Origin: Paludibacteraceae bacterium
Lineage (GTDB): Bacteria > Bacteroidota > Bacteroidia > Bacteroidales > Paludibacteraceae
Direction of reading: 5' to 3'
Assembly (NCBI GenBank): GCA_016297215.1
Contig: JAEDGZ010000025.1
Location: forward strand, 1-32,985
DNA length: 32,985 nt
The notes under the pieces were generated by a model that ran no database searches, was not told where the DNA came from, and saw nothing but the letters and a program-made list of their open reading frames with translations. The translations under genes were made by a program, and so were the position numbers. This document shows, in pieces, positions 6,789 through 14,538 of this stretch; within the stretch, counting starts at the first letter, position 1, and each line of letters begins with the position of its first letter.

Positions 6789-8060
6789 TCATATTTCCCG
6801 CACTCTAACCGCATTGAGGGTGTTGTGTTCGGCTTTCAGTTGGCGGAACTTCTGCCAGAAGAGTTGCATCTCAGGGTTAGTCCCTTCAATAAACTCTTCG
6901 TTTCCCTGCATGTCTATGCGGTCGAAGACCATGCCGATGGTTATCTTGTGGGTATCCAATGCGGGCTGGTAGGTTCGTTCTTCCTTACCTTCCAAATACA
7001 CCGCTCGCAGCAAGCCTGTCTCCTCCAGACGGCTGAGCAGTTGGAGCACCAATCGGACGGGCAGGTGTTGCTCGGAGGCGATCTCGCGCGCCGTCAGCGG
7101 GGCCTCATCTGCCTCAAAGCGGCGGATGATAAGGGAGAGCAGATAGAGCGTGATGCAGTCTTTGTAGCGGCGGGACATGCGTTCGAGGTCGTGCTCGTAC
7201 TCAAACTGCTCGTTGTTCTGTATCGCAAACGACATCTGCGCACCGATAAGGATGAGCAGACACGTCCATTGCAGCCAAGTGAGTAGGATGGGGATAGTGG
7301 CGAAAGCACCATAGACAATGCTCGTGCGAGACAGAAAGACAATGACATACATTGATAGCATTTGCAAAAGCATGAAAAGTGTGCCCATCAGTACGCCAGG
7401 AATAAACCCGCTCCAAAAATGCACCTTCGTATTGGGAATGCTGATGTACATCCATGTGAATACAGCCCACATGATGGCAAACTGCAGGAAACGCACCAAA
7501 CCTGTGCGGATAGTGCTGAAGAAGGGTAGAGTGTCGAGGGAGGATGCCATCGAGTTGATAAATAGGCTCAAACCCGACGACGCCACCATAAGGATAGGGA
7601 CTAATACGAGAATAGCAATATAGGTAACTAACTGGTGAACGACGGAGCGTGATTGCTTCACGTCCCACACTTCGTTGAACGCCGACTCCACATTGCGGAA
7701 GAACGAATAGACCGCCCAAATCAGTATCAATAAGCCTACGCCGAGGAACACCCCTCCCTGCGCCGTTTCCAAGTATCTATCCACCATCTCCATAATGGTC
7801 GGCACAAGGTTGGTCTCGCCGAGGAAAGACTCATTGAGCAGATTCTCAATCACTTCCGATACGCCGAAACCCTTGGCGACGGCGACCACCATCGCCAAAA
7901 TAGGGATAATGGAAAACACGAGCGAATAGGTCAAACTATTTGCTCTAACGTTCAGTTTATTGTCGGTGAAACCTCTTACGACCAGCACAATCGTCCGCAA
8001 TGCCTGATAGCCCAATCGTTTGCTACGGCTACCAAACTCCGTGCTTGTTCTGCGCCACAT
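6789..8060 (-). CDS. YihY/BrkB-family inner-membrane protein
   Basis: This 423-aa integral membrane protein has the YihY/virulence-factor-BrkB domain in its first 290 residues: an early NKLNVRANSLTYSLVFSIIPILAM segment (first helix with the family's conserved Ala-Ser-Leu-Tyr pattern), then about five more hydrophobic helices, ending in LLTWLQWTCLLILIGAQMSFA. Residues from about 300 to 420 are hydrophilic, with a winged-helix-like ARE(I)ASEQHLPVRLVLQLLSRLEETGLL pattern often found at the C-terminus of Bacteroidota YihY proteins. The old name RNase BN for this family was a misassignment, so no nuclease role is implied; the function is unknown. It lies 73 bp downstream of the RNase P RNA gene on the same strand. 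Its own promoter was not found, so read-through from the RNA genes is possible. Confidence 0.88.
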   Translation of the reverse strand: MWRRTSTEFGSRSKRLGYQALRTIVLVVRGFTDNKLNVRANSLTYSLVFSIIPILAMVVAVAKGFGVSEVIENLLNESFLGETNLVPTIMEMVDRYLETAQGGVFLGVGLLILIWAVYSFFRNVESAFNEVWDVKQSRSVVHQLVTYIAILVLVPILMVASSGLSLFINSMASSLDTLPFFSTIRTGLVRFLQFAIMWAVFTWMYISIPNTKVHFWSGFIPGVLMGTLFMLLQMLSMYVIVFLSRTSIVYGAFATIPILLTWLQWTCLLILIGAQMSFAIQNNEQFEYEHDLERMSRRYKDCITLYLLSLIIRRFEADEAPLTAREIASEQHLPVRLVLQLLSRLEETGLLRAVYLEGKEERTYQPALDTHKITIGMVFDRIDMQGNEEFIEGTNPEMQLFWQKFRQLKAEHNTLNAVRVREI

Positions 8061-8133
8061 TCCGTAGCGAAGGAAGTCAATAATATCTCGGAATTTACGT
8101 CTGATGGCGGTCGGCGATTATATTCGTTTGAAA

Positions 8134-8455
8134 AACAATAGCAAGTCTATAAGCCGGGTTCTGTACCTTCTCAGGCGTTCATCATTAATCTCGAGGTCAG
8201 CATTGCTGCTGCCTTCTCTCGCTTCCTACCCTCCGACTTGCGCGAGCAACGCTCAGACGTCGGTTTACATGGAATTGCTGCCCATAGTATGCTCGTTTCA
8301 CATCTCTCGTCTCTGTAGCAGTGACCAAACATTGCTGCCTGACGGCGGTTAACCGCTATGGTGCTCTGTGCAGCCCGGACTTTCCTCGGCGCTTGGGATT
8401 AAAACACGTATGCTTTTCTTCCGAAAGCCCCGCGATGAACCGACTTGCTATTGTT
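8134..8455 (-). ncRNA. rnpB: RNase P RNA (M1-type)
   Basis: This is the catalytic RNA of RNase P, which matures tRNA 5' ends. Read on the minus strand it starts AACAATAGCAAGTCGG and ends in the near-universal ACAGAACCCGGCTTAT block (plus strand 8148-8163) followed by GACTTGCTATTGTT. The two ends form a perfect 14-bp P1 stem (8134-8147 with 8442-8455). The conserved GAGGAAAGTCCGGGC segment of the core is at 8374-8388 on the plus strand as its complement. The length of about 322 nt is normal for Bacteroidota type A RNA. It follows the tRNA-Gly gene by 37 nt and has no promoter of its own that I can see, so both RNAs probably come from one transcript. Boundaries are set by P1. Confidence 0.95.
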
Positions 8456-8492
8456 GCTATACAATAATAGCCCTTGCGGGCTATCAAATTGT

Positions 8493-8566
8493 TGGAGCGG
8501 CATAAGGGAGTCGAACCCTCCTCCTAAGCTTGGGAAGCTCATGCACTACCGATGTGCTAATGCCGC
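8493..8566 (-). tRNA. tRNA-Gly (anticodon CCC)
   Basis: A full cloverleaf is readable on the minus strand. Acceptor stem GCGGCAT pairs with ATGCCGC. The D-arm is GCACATCGGTAGTGC. The anticodon stem TGAGC/GCTTA encloses loop TTCCCAA, giving anticodon CCC. The T-arm is GAGGG-TTCGACT-CCCTT. The discriminator U is followed by an encoded CCA (8493-8495). It reads GGG glycine codons and lies just upstream of rnpB. Confidence 0.96.
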
Positions 8567-8583
8567 AGTACTGAATTGCGCTG

Positions 8584-8615
8584 CAAAGGTACAACTTTTT
8601 TTTTATATATGCAAA
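8584..8615 (-). promoter_or_regulatory. A-tract Bacteroidota promoter for tRNA-Gly and rnpB
   Basis: On the minus strand, TTTG (8615-8612) and TACCTTTG (8591-8584) are separated by exactly 20 nt. The spacer is C-ATATAT-A9-GTTG. The -7 box lies 18 nt upstream of the tRNA 5' end, consistent with transcription starting within a few nt of the tRNA. Its spacer is nearly identical to that of the promoter at 21767-21798. Confidence 0.85.
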
Positions 8616-8632
8616 TTATTGCACAATTTTTT

Positions 8633-9883
8633 TTAGTAAATTTCTACCATCTCGCGTTTCACGCGGCGGGTGATTTGATCTTTCTGCAAAGCTTCCACGC
8701 CTTCTGTCTGAACGGCGGTTACGCGCTGGGTGGCGAGGGCTTTGATGGGTATCTCCATCTGGCGGCTGCCCATGATGGTCGCATCGCAGTCCATGTTCTT
8801 TTCCAAGATATAGATGTGCCCCTTTCGCCACTGGTAGATGGTGTTGAAATCAATGTGCGCATTCATCTTGCGCAGGCGGAAACGCTCTATCTGTTGGTCG
8901 CTCATGTTAAAGATATTCAGTATGCGCAACATGTCTGCGTCCAGTTTCTTGCCGAAAGGTACGTTCACATAGAAGTCGCTGTGCTCGGAGAAACGGCGCA
9001 CGGAGAGCGTCTCGGAGTCAAGGATGTAATGGCGCGTGATGGCGTATTTCACGATGCCGATGTAGTTCTTCTTCTCCACGTGGGTGAGCACGGTCTCGCC
9101 TTCGTTCTCGTTGCTGACCGTCCAGTTGCGGATGTCGTCCACAAAATGCTCGAAGTCGTACTTGATATTGCCCATGTCGAACAACATACGGTGTACCACC
9201 ACGCCCGAGTCCACACTGTTGGCAGCGTCACGCATTCGCGGGTCGTATTTCTCTAATGTTCGTGTGGCAAAAACTGTATCTACACGCCGCCGAATAGCGG
9301 GGTCGAAGAAGCGTTTGCAGTATTCTCCTGCGAACTGCACAGAGTCTTTGTTGTTGGAGCGTGCCTCAGGTAACACTACGATGGAGGCTATCATCTGTTC
9401 CATGCCCCATGCCTCGCCTTCGGAGTCCAAACGGGCGTCGCTCACCACGTGGTACTTGCTCGGCTCATCGCTGAAGTCTTCCTGCATGCGGACATACACC
9501 TGATGGAGCAGTGCCGCCATCTGCTTGCGTTTGTTCTTCTGTTTGTTGGCTTTGGCTGCCACCACGGTTTCTTCCAGCGCGATGGGTTGCTCGTGAAGGA
9601 CTACTACCGCCGAATCGCTCGGCGTGAACACACCGAGAGGCAACACTTGCTTCTCATAGCCGATGAAAGAAACCACTACGGTACTCGTTTCGGGCAGGTC
9701 TGTACTAAAATGGAAAAAACCTTGGTCGTTCGTCGCAGCACCCGCTATCGGGTCCTCTTCGGGATAGACGGTGGCATAACCGATACCTTTGCCGTCTATA
9801 TCCACCACGCGCCCTTGATAATCCGCTGCGTATGCCATTCCGGCAAATAGCAGCAAAACAAATAATCCGACTTCCTTTTTCAT
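8633..9883 (-). CDS. Secreted carboxypeptidase-regulatory-like domain protein
   Basis: This 416-aa protein has a signal peptide (MKKEVGLFVLLLFAGMAYA, cleavage near residue 19). It is followed by a CarboxypepD_reg-like beta-sandwich at about 22-95: YQGRVVDIDGKGIGYATVYP, then a TNDQGFFHFS strand pair and VSFIGYEKQVLPLG. This domain is very common at the N-terminus of Bacteroidota envelope proteins, including TonB-dependent receptors, but no beta-barrel follows. Residues 110-416 contain no motif I can name; the region is rich in charged residues and beta-strand-like stretches. A periplasmic or surface location is expected; function unknown. The gene stands alone between the MBL hydrolase (80 bp upstream) and the tRNA/rnpB promoter, which begins 18 bp beyond its stop codon. 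Confidence 0.8.
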   Translation of the reverse strand: MKKEVGLFVLLLFAGMAYAADYQGRVVDIDGKGIGYATVYPEEDPIAGAATNDQGFFHFSTDLPETSTVVVSFIGYEKQVLPLGVFTPSDSAVVVLHEQPIALEETVVAAKANKQKNKRKQMAALLHQVYVRMQEDFSDEPSKYHVVSDARLDSEGEAWGMEQMIASIVVLPEARSNNKDSVQFAGEYCKRFFDPAIRRRVDTVFATRTLEKYDPRMRDAANSVDSGVVVHRMLFDMGNIKYDFEHFVDDIRNWTVSNENEGETVLTHVEKKNYIGIVKYAITRHYILDSETLSVRRFSEHSDFYVNVPFGKKLDADMLRILNIFNMSDQQIERFRLRKMNAHIDFNTIYQWRKGHIYILEKNMDCDATIMGSRQMEIPIKALATQRVTAVQTEGVEALQKDQITRRVKREMVEIY

Positions 9884-9910
9884 TGTTAAAGTTTATTTTA
9901 TTCTACGATT

Positions 9911-9948
9911 CCTAGAATATCTAGGATTTCAAGATTATCTAGGATTTC
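9911..9948. repeat. Short repeat with inverted symmetry
   Basis: TATCTAGGATTTC occurs at 9918-9930 and 9936-9948 (18-bp period). CCTAGA-ATA-TCTAGG (9911-9925) forms an inverted repeat. It lies upstream of the secreted-protein gene starting at 9883 and could be a regulatory site or another expanded spacer repeat. Confidence 0.6.
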
Positions 9949-9962
9949 TATTTCCTCTCGCC

Positions 9963-10505
9963 TCACAGATACGGGTTATAATCTTTCTCGTGTCCGATGG
10001 TGGTGGAGTATCCGTGTCCGGGATAAACCACCGTATCATCCGGCAGGCAGGTCAGTTTCTTCAACGACTGAATCAGCATCCCCATATTGCCGCCGGGCAG
10101 GTCGGTGCGCCCGATAGACTCTTGGAAGAGGGTATCGCCTGTGAATAGCCACTTCTCCGCCGGCAGATGGTAGCATACCGAATCCTCCTTATGCCCGGGG
10201 GTGCGGAGCACTTGGAAGTGCATGTCCGCAATGTCCAGCGCCCCCTCAGTCGGATAGATAATCGGACTTATCCCATACGCCTGCTTTACAAAATCTATGC
10301 CACATACGTGGTCGGTGTGCGTATGGGTGATAAGCAATGCAACGGGGATAAGTTTTTCCGAACTTAGGAACGTTCTTAGCCGTTCCTCTTCCCGCTCGCC
10401 GTACATGCCGGCATCTATCAGGACACATTCCCGCTGTCCGTCCTTCCACAGCACATAGGTGCATTCCCGATAAGGATTGAAATAAAAAGTCTTGAGTTGT
10501 ATCAT
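9963..10505 (-). CDS. MBL-fold metallohydrolase, glyoxalase II-like
   Basis: This 180-aa metallo-beta-lactamase-fold hydrolase carries the complete metal site: HTHTDH (H61, H63, D65, H66), H105 in RTPGHKEDS, D124 in FTGDTLF and H164 in YPGHG. The layout matches the short YcbL/glyoxalase-II-like hydrolases, which hydrolyse thioesters such as lactoylglutathione analogues; the true substrate is not known. The open frame extends to 10541, but I choose the ATG at 10505 because it overlaps the rsmG stop as ATGA, a typical translational-coupling junction, and the protein then begins MIQLKTFYFNPY as expected for the family. It is the last gene of the lipoprotein-OmpA-yebC-rsmG run. Confidence 0.9.
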   Translation of the reverse strand: MIQLKTFYFNPYRECTYVLWKDGQRECVLIDAGMYGEREEERLRTFLSSEKLIPVALLITHTHTDHVCGIDFVKQAYGISPIIYPTEGALDIADMHFQVLRTPGHKEDSVCYHLPAEKWLFTGDTLFQESIGRTDLPGGNMGMLIQSLKKLTCLPDDTVVYPGHGYSTTIGHEKDYNPYL

Positions 10506-11116
10506 AATGGCAGGTAAATCACCCGTTTGGTCTGAAACCATTCGCCTTGGAAAAGCGTGCTTATCTCGGTTACTTCTGCGCGTTTCTGGAACGGACGCAA
10601 TTCGTCTCTCAGGTCGCCGCCTTTCAGCACAACCAACCCGTTGGGCACTGCGTTGCGCTGTTTGTTGCTCACGTTTTTCTGCACCAACCGCACAAGGTCG
10701 GGTAGGGGCATCACTGCGCGGCTAACCACGAAGTCGAATTTCCGTTTCTCCTCCTCCGCACGCTCTTGGATACACTCCACGTTCGTCAACGCCAACGACT
10801 TGGCTACTTCCTGTGCCACTTTTATCTTCTTGCCGATGGAGTCTATCAGCGTGAAACGGCACTCAGGAAACAGTATCGCTAGCGGAATCCCGGGAAAACC
10901 GCCGCCCGTGCCTACATCCAGTATCTCCGTATGGGGCTGGAAAGGCAGCACCTGGGCGATGGCGAGCGAGTGGAGCACATGGTGCTCATAGAGGTTGTCG
11001 ATATCCTTGCGGGAAATGACATTTATCTTGCTGTTCCAATCGCGATATAGTACATCAAGAGCAGCAAACTGCTGCTCTTGAGTGTCGGTTAATTGAAAAT
11101 AATCGGAGATAATCAT
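10502..11116 (-). CDS. rsmG: 16S rRNA (guanine-N7)-methyltransferase RsmG (GidB)
   Basis: RsmG methylates N7 of G527 in 16S rRNA using S-adenosylmethionine. The 204-aa length is normal. The N-terminal helix has YRDWNSKINVISRKD at about 24-39. The SAM-binding loop EILDVGTGGGFPGIPLA (64-80) is strongly diagnostic, followed by LIDSIGKKIKVAQEVA and later VVSRAV. The stop overlaps the start of the MBL hydrolase by 4 bp (ATGA). The gene starts 20 bp after yebC, so it appears to be part of the same operon. Confidence 0.95.
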   Translation of the reverse strand: MIISDYFQLTDTQEQQFAALDVLYRDWNSKINVISRKDIDNLYEHHVLHSLAIAQVLPFQPHTEILDVGTGGGFPGIPLAILFPECRFTLIDSIGKKIKVAQEVAKSLALTNVECIQERAEEEKRKFDFVVSRAVMPLPDLVRLVQKNVSNKQRNAVPNGLVVLKGGDLRDELRPFQKRAEVTEISTLFQGEWFQTKRVIYLPL

Positions 11117-11136
11117 TGTTAATCTAAGATTATCGT

Positions 11137-11856
11137 TTAGTCAGCTAAGTTGGTGAACACGTTCTGCACATCCTCATCCTCCTCAATACGGTCAATGAGT
11201 TTTTGCACCGATTCACGTTGTTCATCGGTCAGTTTCTTGGTGTCGTTCGGTATGCGGACAAACTCGCAACTCTGCACCTCGAAACCGTTGTCTTCCAGAT
11301 ACTTCTGCATGTTGATGGCTTCGTTGAAGTCCGAGTAGATGACGATGGTGTTCTCCTCTTCGTCCACGCCTAACTCCTCTACGCCGAAGTCTATGAGTTC
11401 CAGTTCCAGTTCGTCCAAATCCACGCCCTCTTTCATGCCGATGGTGAAGCAAGCCTTGCGGTCAAAGAGGAACTGTAGCGAACCTTGTGTGCCGAGCGTG
11501 CCGCCATGCTTGGTGAAGTAAGAACGGATGTTGGCAACGGTACGCATGTTGTTGTCGGTGGCTGTCTCCACGAAGATGGCGATGCCATGCGGACCATATC
11601 CTTCGTAGTTAATCTCTTTGTAGCCTTCCGAAGACTTGTCGGTCGCTTTCTTGATGGCGCGGTCGATGTTCTCTTTCGGCATGTTTTCCTTCTTACATTG
11701 CTGAATCAATGTACGGAGACGGGGGTTGGAATCTGGGTCGGGTCCGCCGTCGCGGGCTGCTATAGTAATTTCTTTACCGAGTTTGGTGAATGTACGGGCC
11801 ATATGACCCCAGCGTTTTAGTTTGGTCGCTTTGCGATATTCAAATGCGCGTCCCAT
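11137..11856 (-). CDS. yebC: YebC/PmpR family protein (TACO1-like)
   Basis: This 239-aa member of the YebC family starts MGRAFEYRKATKLKRW, close to the usual family opening, and contains ITIAARDGGPDPDSNPRL and KENMPKENIDRAIKKA, both family hallmarks. It also has YEGYGPHGIAIFVE and the C-terminal acidic DEEENTIVIYSDF domain. Members were first described as transcription regulators. More recent work on TACO1/YebC supports a role in translation, relieving stalling at proline-rich stretches. It lies 31 bp after the OmpA-like gene and 20 bp before rsmG; the pairing with rsmG fits a ribosome-related role. Full length with no anomalies. Confidence 0.95.
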   Translation of the reverse strand: MGRAFEYRKATKLKRWGHMARTFTKLGKEITIAARDGGPDPDSNPRLRTLIQQCKKENMPKENIDRAIKKATDKSSEGYKEINYEGYGPHGIAIFVETATDNNMRTVANIRSYFTKHGGTLGTQGSLQFLFDRKACFTIGMKEGVDLDELELELIDFGVEELGVDEEENTIVIYSDFNEAINMQKYLEDNGFEVQSCEFVRIPNDTKKLTDEQRESVQKLIDRIEEDEDVQNVFTNLAD

Positions 11857-11887
11857 AATATGTACCTTGTATTTTTAGTTAATAATT

Positions 11888-14518
11888 TTATTGTAGTTGC
11901 ATGGTGTCTTTTGCCACCGATTCTGCGGGTAATTGGCTTGCCTTAATGCTATCTTCCATTTGACGCAGGAGGGTAGTGTCAGCATGTTCCAATACGGTCT
12001 CTACAGTTACCTCCTCAAAGGTGATATTAAACTCCACACGGCGGTTCTGCTCGCGTCCGGCTTTCGTCTTATTGTCTGCTATCGGCATCTCATCTCCGTA
12101 GCCTTTTGCGGTCATGCGCTCTGCCGGAACGCCCTTACCAATAAGATAATTCATCACGGCGTTAGCGCGCTTCTCACTCAACTCCTTATTAAGTTTCGCT
12201 TTACCTACATTATCGGTATGTCCTTGTACCTCTATGATAAAGTCAGAATTATCAATAAAGGTTTGTGCGATTTGGTCAAGCAGCGGATATGATTTCTTTT
12301 TGATGGTTGCTTTGCCATTATCAAAAGCAATACCCTTCATGGCTTTCTGTAGCAGTGTACGCACTTCGCGTTTTACTTCAGGACAACCCTTATTGACAGC
12401 AGGTCCTACTGTAGTCGGACATTTGTCTTCCCAATCAGGTACACCATCTCCGTCTGTATCCAGTTCGCAACCATTTGCATCAATGAAACCTCGTGCTTCT
12501 ATCGGTGTGTTGGGGCATAGATCACGCCAGTCTGGCACACTATCACCGTCGCTATCCAACTCACAACCCTTTTCGTCCACTAATCCGATGGCTTCTGCAG
12601 GTGTGTTCGGGCATTCATCTATGTAGTCTGGTACACCGTCACCGTCAGTGTCCAACAAGCACCCGTGTTCATCAATGAATCCTTTGGCTTCCAGCGGCGT
12701 TCCTGGGCAGTCATCGCGCCAATCAGGCACGCCGTCGCCGTCGGTATCTAATTCACAACCCTTCTCATCCACGAGTCCCAACGCTTCTTTCGGCGTGTTC
12801 GGACACTCGTCTTCATAATCAGGTACACCATCGCCATCGCTGTCAATTGGACAACCAACGCTGTCTATCAAGCCGTATGCCTTCTCTGAGGTGAACGGAC
12901 AGTTATCCAAGTAGTCGGGAATACCATCACCATCGCTGTCTAACGGGCAACCCAAGGCATCAACTTTCACGTTCTTTGGCGTATTCGGGCACATATCAAA
13001 CTGGTCTAACACGCCATCTTTGTCTTTATCTTTCTTATGATTGGTTCCCCATACGATGCTGAAGCCCAATGCGGCATTGACACCTTTCATATGATAGGGG
13101 ATAGGAATAGATTTTGTATAAACAGTAGGGATGTAATCCAGCGCAAGTGTCAAGTTAACACCATCGTAGGGCATAAAACTCAAGCCCGCGCCTATACTGC
13201 TATAGTGCCCGTTATCCACAAGAGAGTAGGAGAGGGCTAAGTTGAACCAGTTGCACGGACGCAATGCCGCACCGATGGTAACCTCTTCATATAGTTTGCG
13301 GTTGTACAAACGTGTGCGGGATAATATGCCTACGCCTATCCGGTTATCCCAGAAGTTGGCATCCACACCCACGTTCAGTTTCATGCTCACCATATTGGTA
13401 AAACCGCCTTTCTTACTACCTACTCGAGCAGCATCCAGCAGCCCCGCAGCATTGTTCATCACATCGCTTAATAGGCTGTCTGTGCTGAACACACCATCTA
13501 CTACATAATCCCCATAATCAAAATCTCCCACGCCTACAAAGGTGGTATCCATGCTGGCAGACATCTTCGCACTGGTCTTCTTGCCCCAACTGATGAAACC
13601 TAAGTCATTGACGGCAGCAGTAATCTGCACTTGTTCAATAGGTTTATAAGTAAAACCGATATCTATCGCACCGCCAAATCCGGCAGGCTTTAGGAAAGCG
13701 CCTATTGTGGACATCCAATCACCATCGCCGATGGGCAAAAGGGTACTCATATCTGTTGAAATAATATCTTGTATGGTCGCACCGTCGGGAATAGCAGACA
13801 TATTTATTGGACCAGCTACTTCCAAGTCCATATTTCCATTAAAATGCCACTCGTCAATTGATGCATTCAGGTCCAATGTGTTTGCATTGAGTCGAGCATG
13901 AGCCGTTCCCATCAAAAACTTCAGTTTTCCGCCCACTGTCCACTCATCATTTATTTTGTGAGAATAGCCGAAGGCCAACTCCGTGTAAACATTCACATTC
14001 GTCCCAAAACCACCTAAATTGAAGTAGTTATTACCTCCGGTTATGTCTTCCATACCTCCCCCAAGCGTGAAGTTAAAGAAATCGCGAGGAATACTTCCGC
14101 CCATATCAAGATGCTCCGTTATACCAAATGTGAAATAACCTTTCTCCTTCAAACGGAATCCAAAGCCCAAAATGTCCATCGTTGCCTCGCCGTTTATAAG
14201 TGTGCTCTTACGGATCCGTTTGAGGAAAGCATCCCTGTTGGCATCGGGGTGTAATACTGTGATGGTTGAGTTCGGATTATTGGGATTTACAAAGATAAAA
14301 TCGCTCACCGAGAACGAGTTATTACCAAACCAAAAACTTGTATATCCAAGCGGGGTGAAGTTGATATATCCATTGCTAACGGGTTGGAATGCGGGGTTCA
14401 CCAAATGCCGCATTGGAGCATTCTCTAAAAAATATAAAGTATTGACCTGCTGCGCATAAACAACTGGAGCCACTACAAGGAGGACCACTGCCAAGATACT
14501 ACGAATTTGCTTTTTCAT
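11888..14518 (-). CDS. Outer-membrane DUF5723-TSP3-OmpA family protein
   Basis: This 876-aa envelope protein has three parts. A signal peptide (ending VVYAQQ, about residue 22) is followed by a beta-rich region up to about 490 resembling DUF5723, with FGFRLKEKGYFTFGI and alternating strands typical of an outer-membrane beta-barrel. From about 495 to 715 there are seven thrombospondin type 3 calcium-binding repeats of the form D(S/T)DGDGxPDxxDxCPNTP, each followed by a GxxDxxGC linker. The C-terminal OmpA domain (about 725-840) includes IEVQGHTDNVG and the LSEKRANAVMNYLI and NRRVEFNI motifs that bind peptidoglycan. It probably anchors the outer membrane to the wall, with a calcium-stiffened spacer. 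The lipoprotein gene precedes it by 20 bp in the same transcript. The repeats are similar at DNA level, so repeat number may vary between strains. Confidence 0.9.
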   Translation of the reverse strand: MKKQIRSILAVVLLVVAPVVYAQQVNTLYFLENAPMRHLVNPAFQPVSNGYINFTPLGYTSFWFGNNSFSVSDFIFVNPNNPNSTITVLHPDANRDAFLKRIRKSTLINGEATMDILGFGFRLKEKGYFTFGITEHLDMGGSIPRDFFNFTLGGGMEDITGGNNYFNLGGFGTNVNVYTELAFGYSHKINDEWTVGGKLKFLMGTAHARLNANTLDLNASIDEWHFNGNMDLEVAGPINMSAIPDGATIQDIISTDMSTLLPIGDGDWMSTIGAFLKPAGFGGAIDIGFTYKPIEQVQITAAVNDLGFISWGKKTSAKMSASMDTTFVGVGDFDYGDYVVDGVFSTDSLLSDVMNNAAGLLDAARVGSKKGGFTNMVSMKLNVGVDANFWDNRIGVGILSRTRLYNRKLYEEVTIGAALRPCNWFNLALSYSLVDNGHYSSIGAGLSFMPYDGVNLTLALDYIPTVYTKSIPIPYHMKGVNAALGFSIVWGTNHKKDKDKDGVLDQFDMCPNTPKNVKVDALGCPLDSDGDGIPDYLDNCPFTSEKAYGLIDSVGCPIDSDGDGVPDYEDECPNTPKEALGLVDEKGCELDTDGDGVPDWRDDCPGTPLEAKGFIDEHGCLLDTDGDGVPDYIDECPNTPAEAIGLVDEKGCELDSDGDSVPDWRDLCPNTPIEARGFIDANGCELDTDGDGVPDWEDKCPTTVGPAVNKGCPEVKREVRTLLQKAMKGIAFDNGKATIKKKSYPLLDQIAQTFIDNSDFIIEVQGHTDNVGKAKLNKELSEKRANAVMNYLIGKGVPAERMTAKGYGDEMPIADNKTKAGREQNRRVEFNITFEEVTVETVLEHADTTLLRQMEDSIKASQLPAESVAKDTMQLQ

Positions 14519-14538
14519 AATGTTAATCCTCCTGTCTT

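Noticed and set aside
6789..8060. Ribonuclease BN function for the YihY/BrkB protein
   Set aside because: The RNase BN name for this membrane family was a historical error; the true enzyme is an MBL-fold protein.
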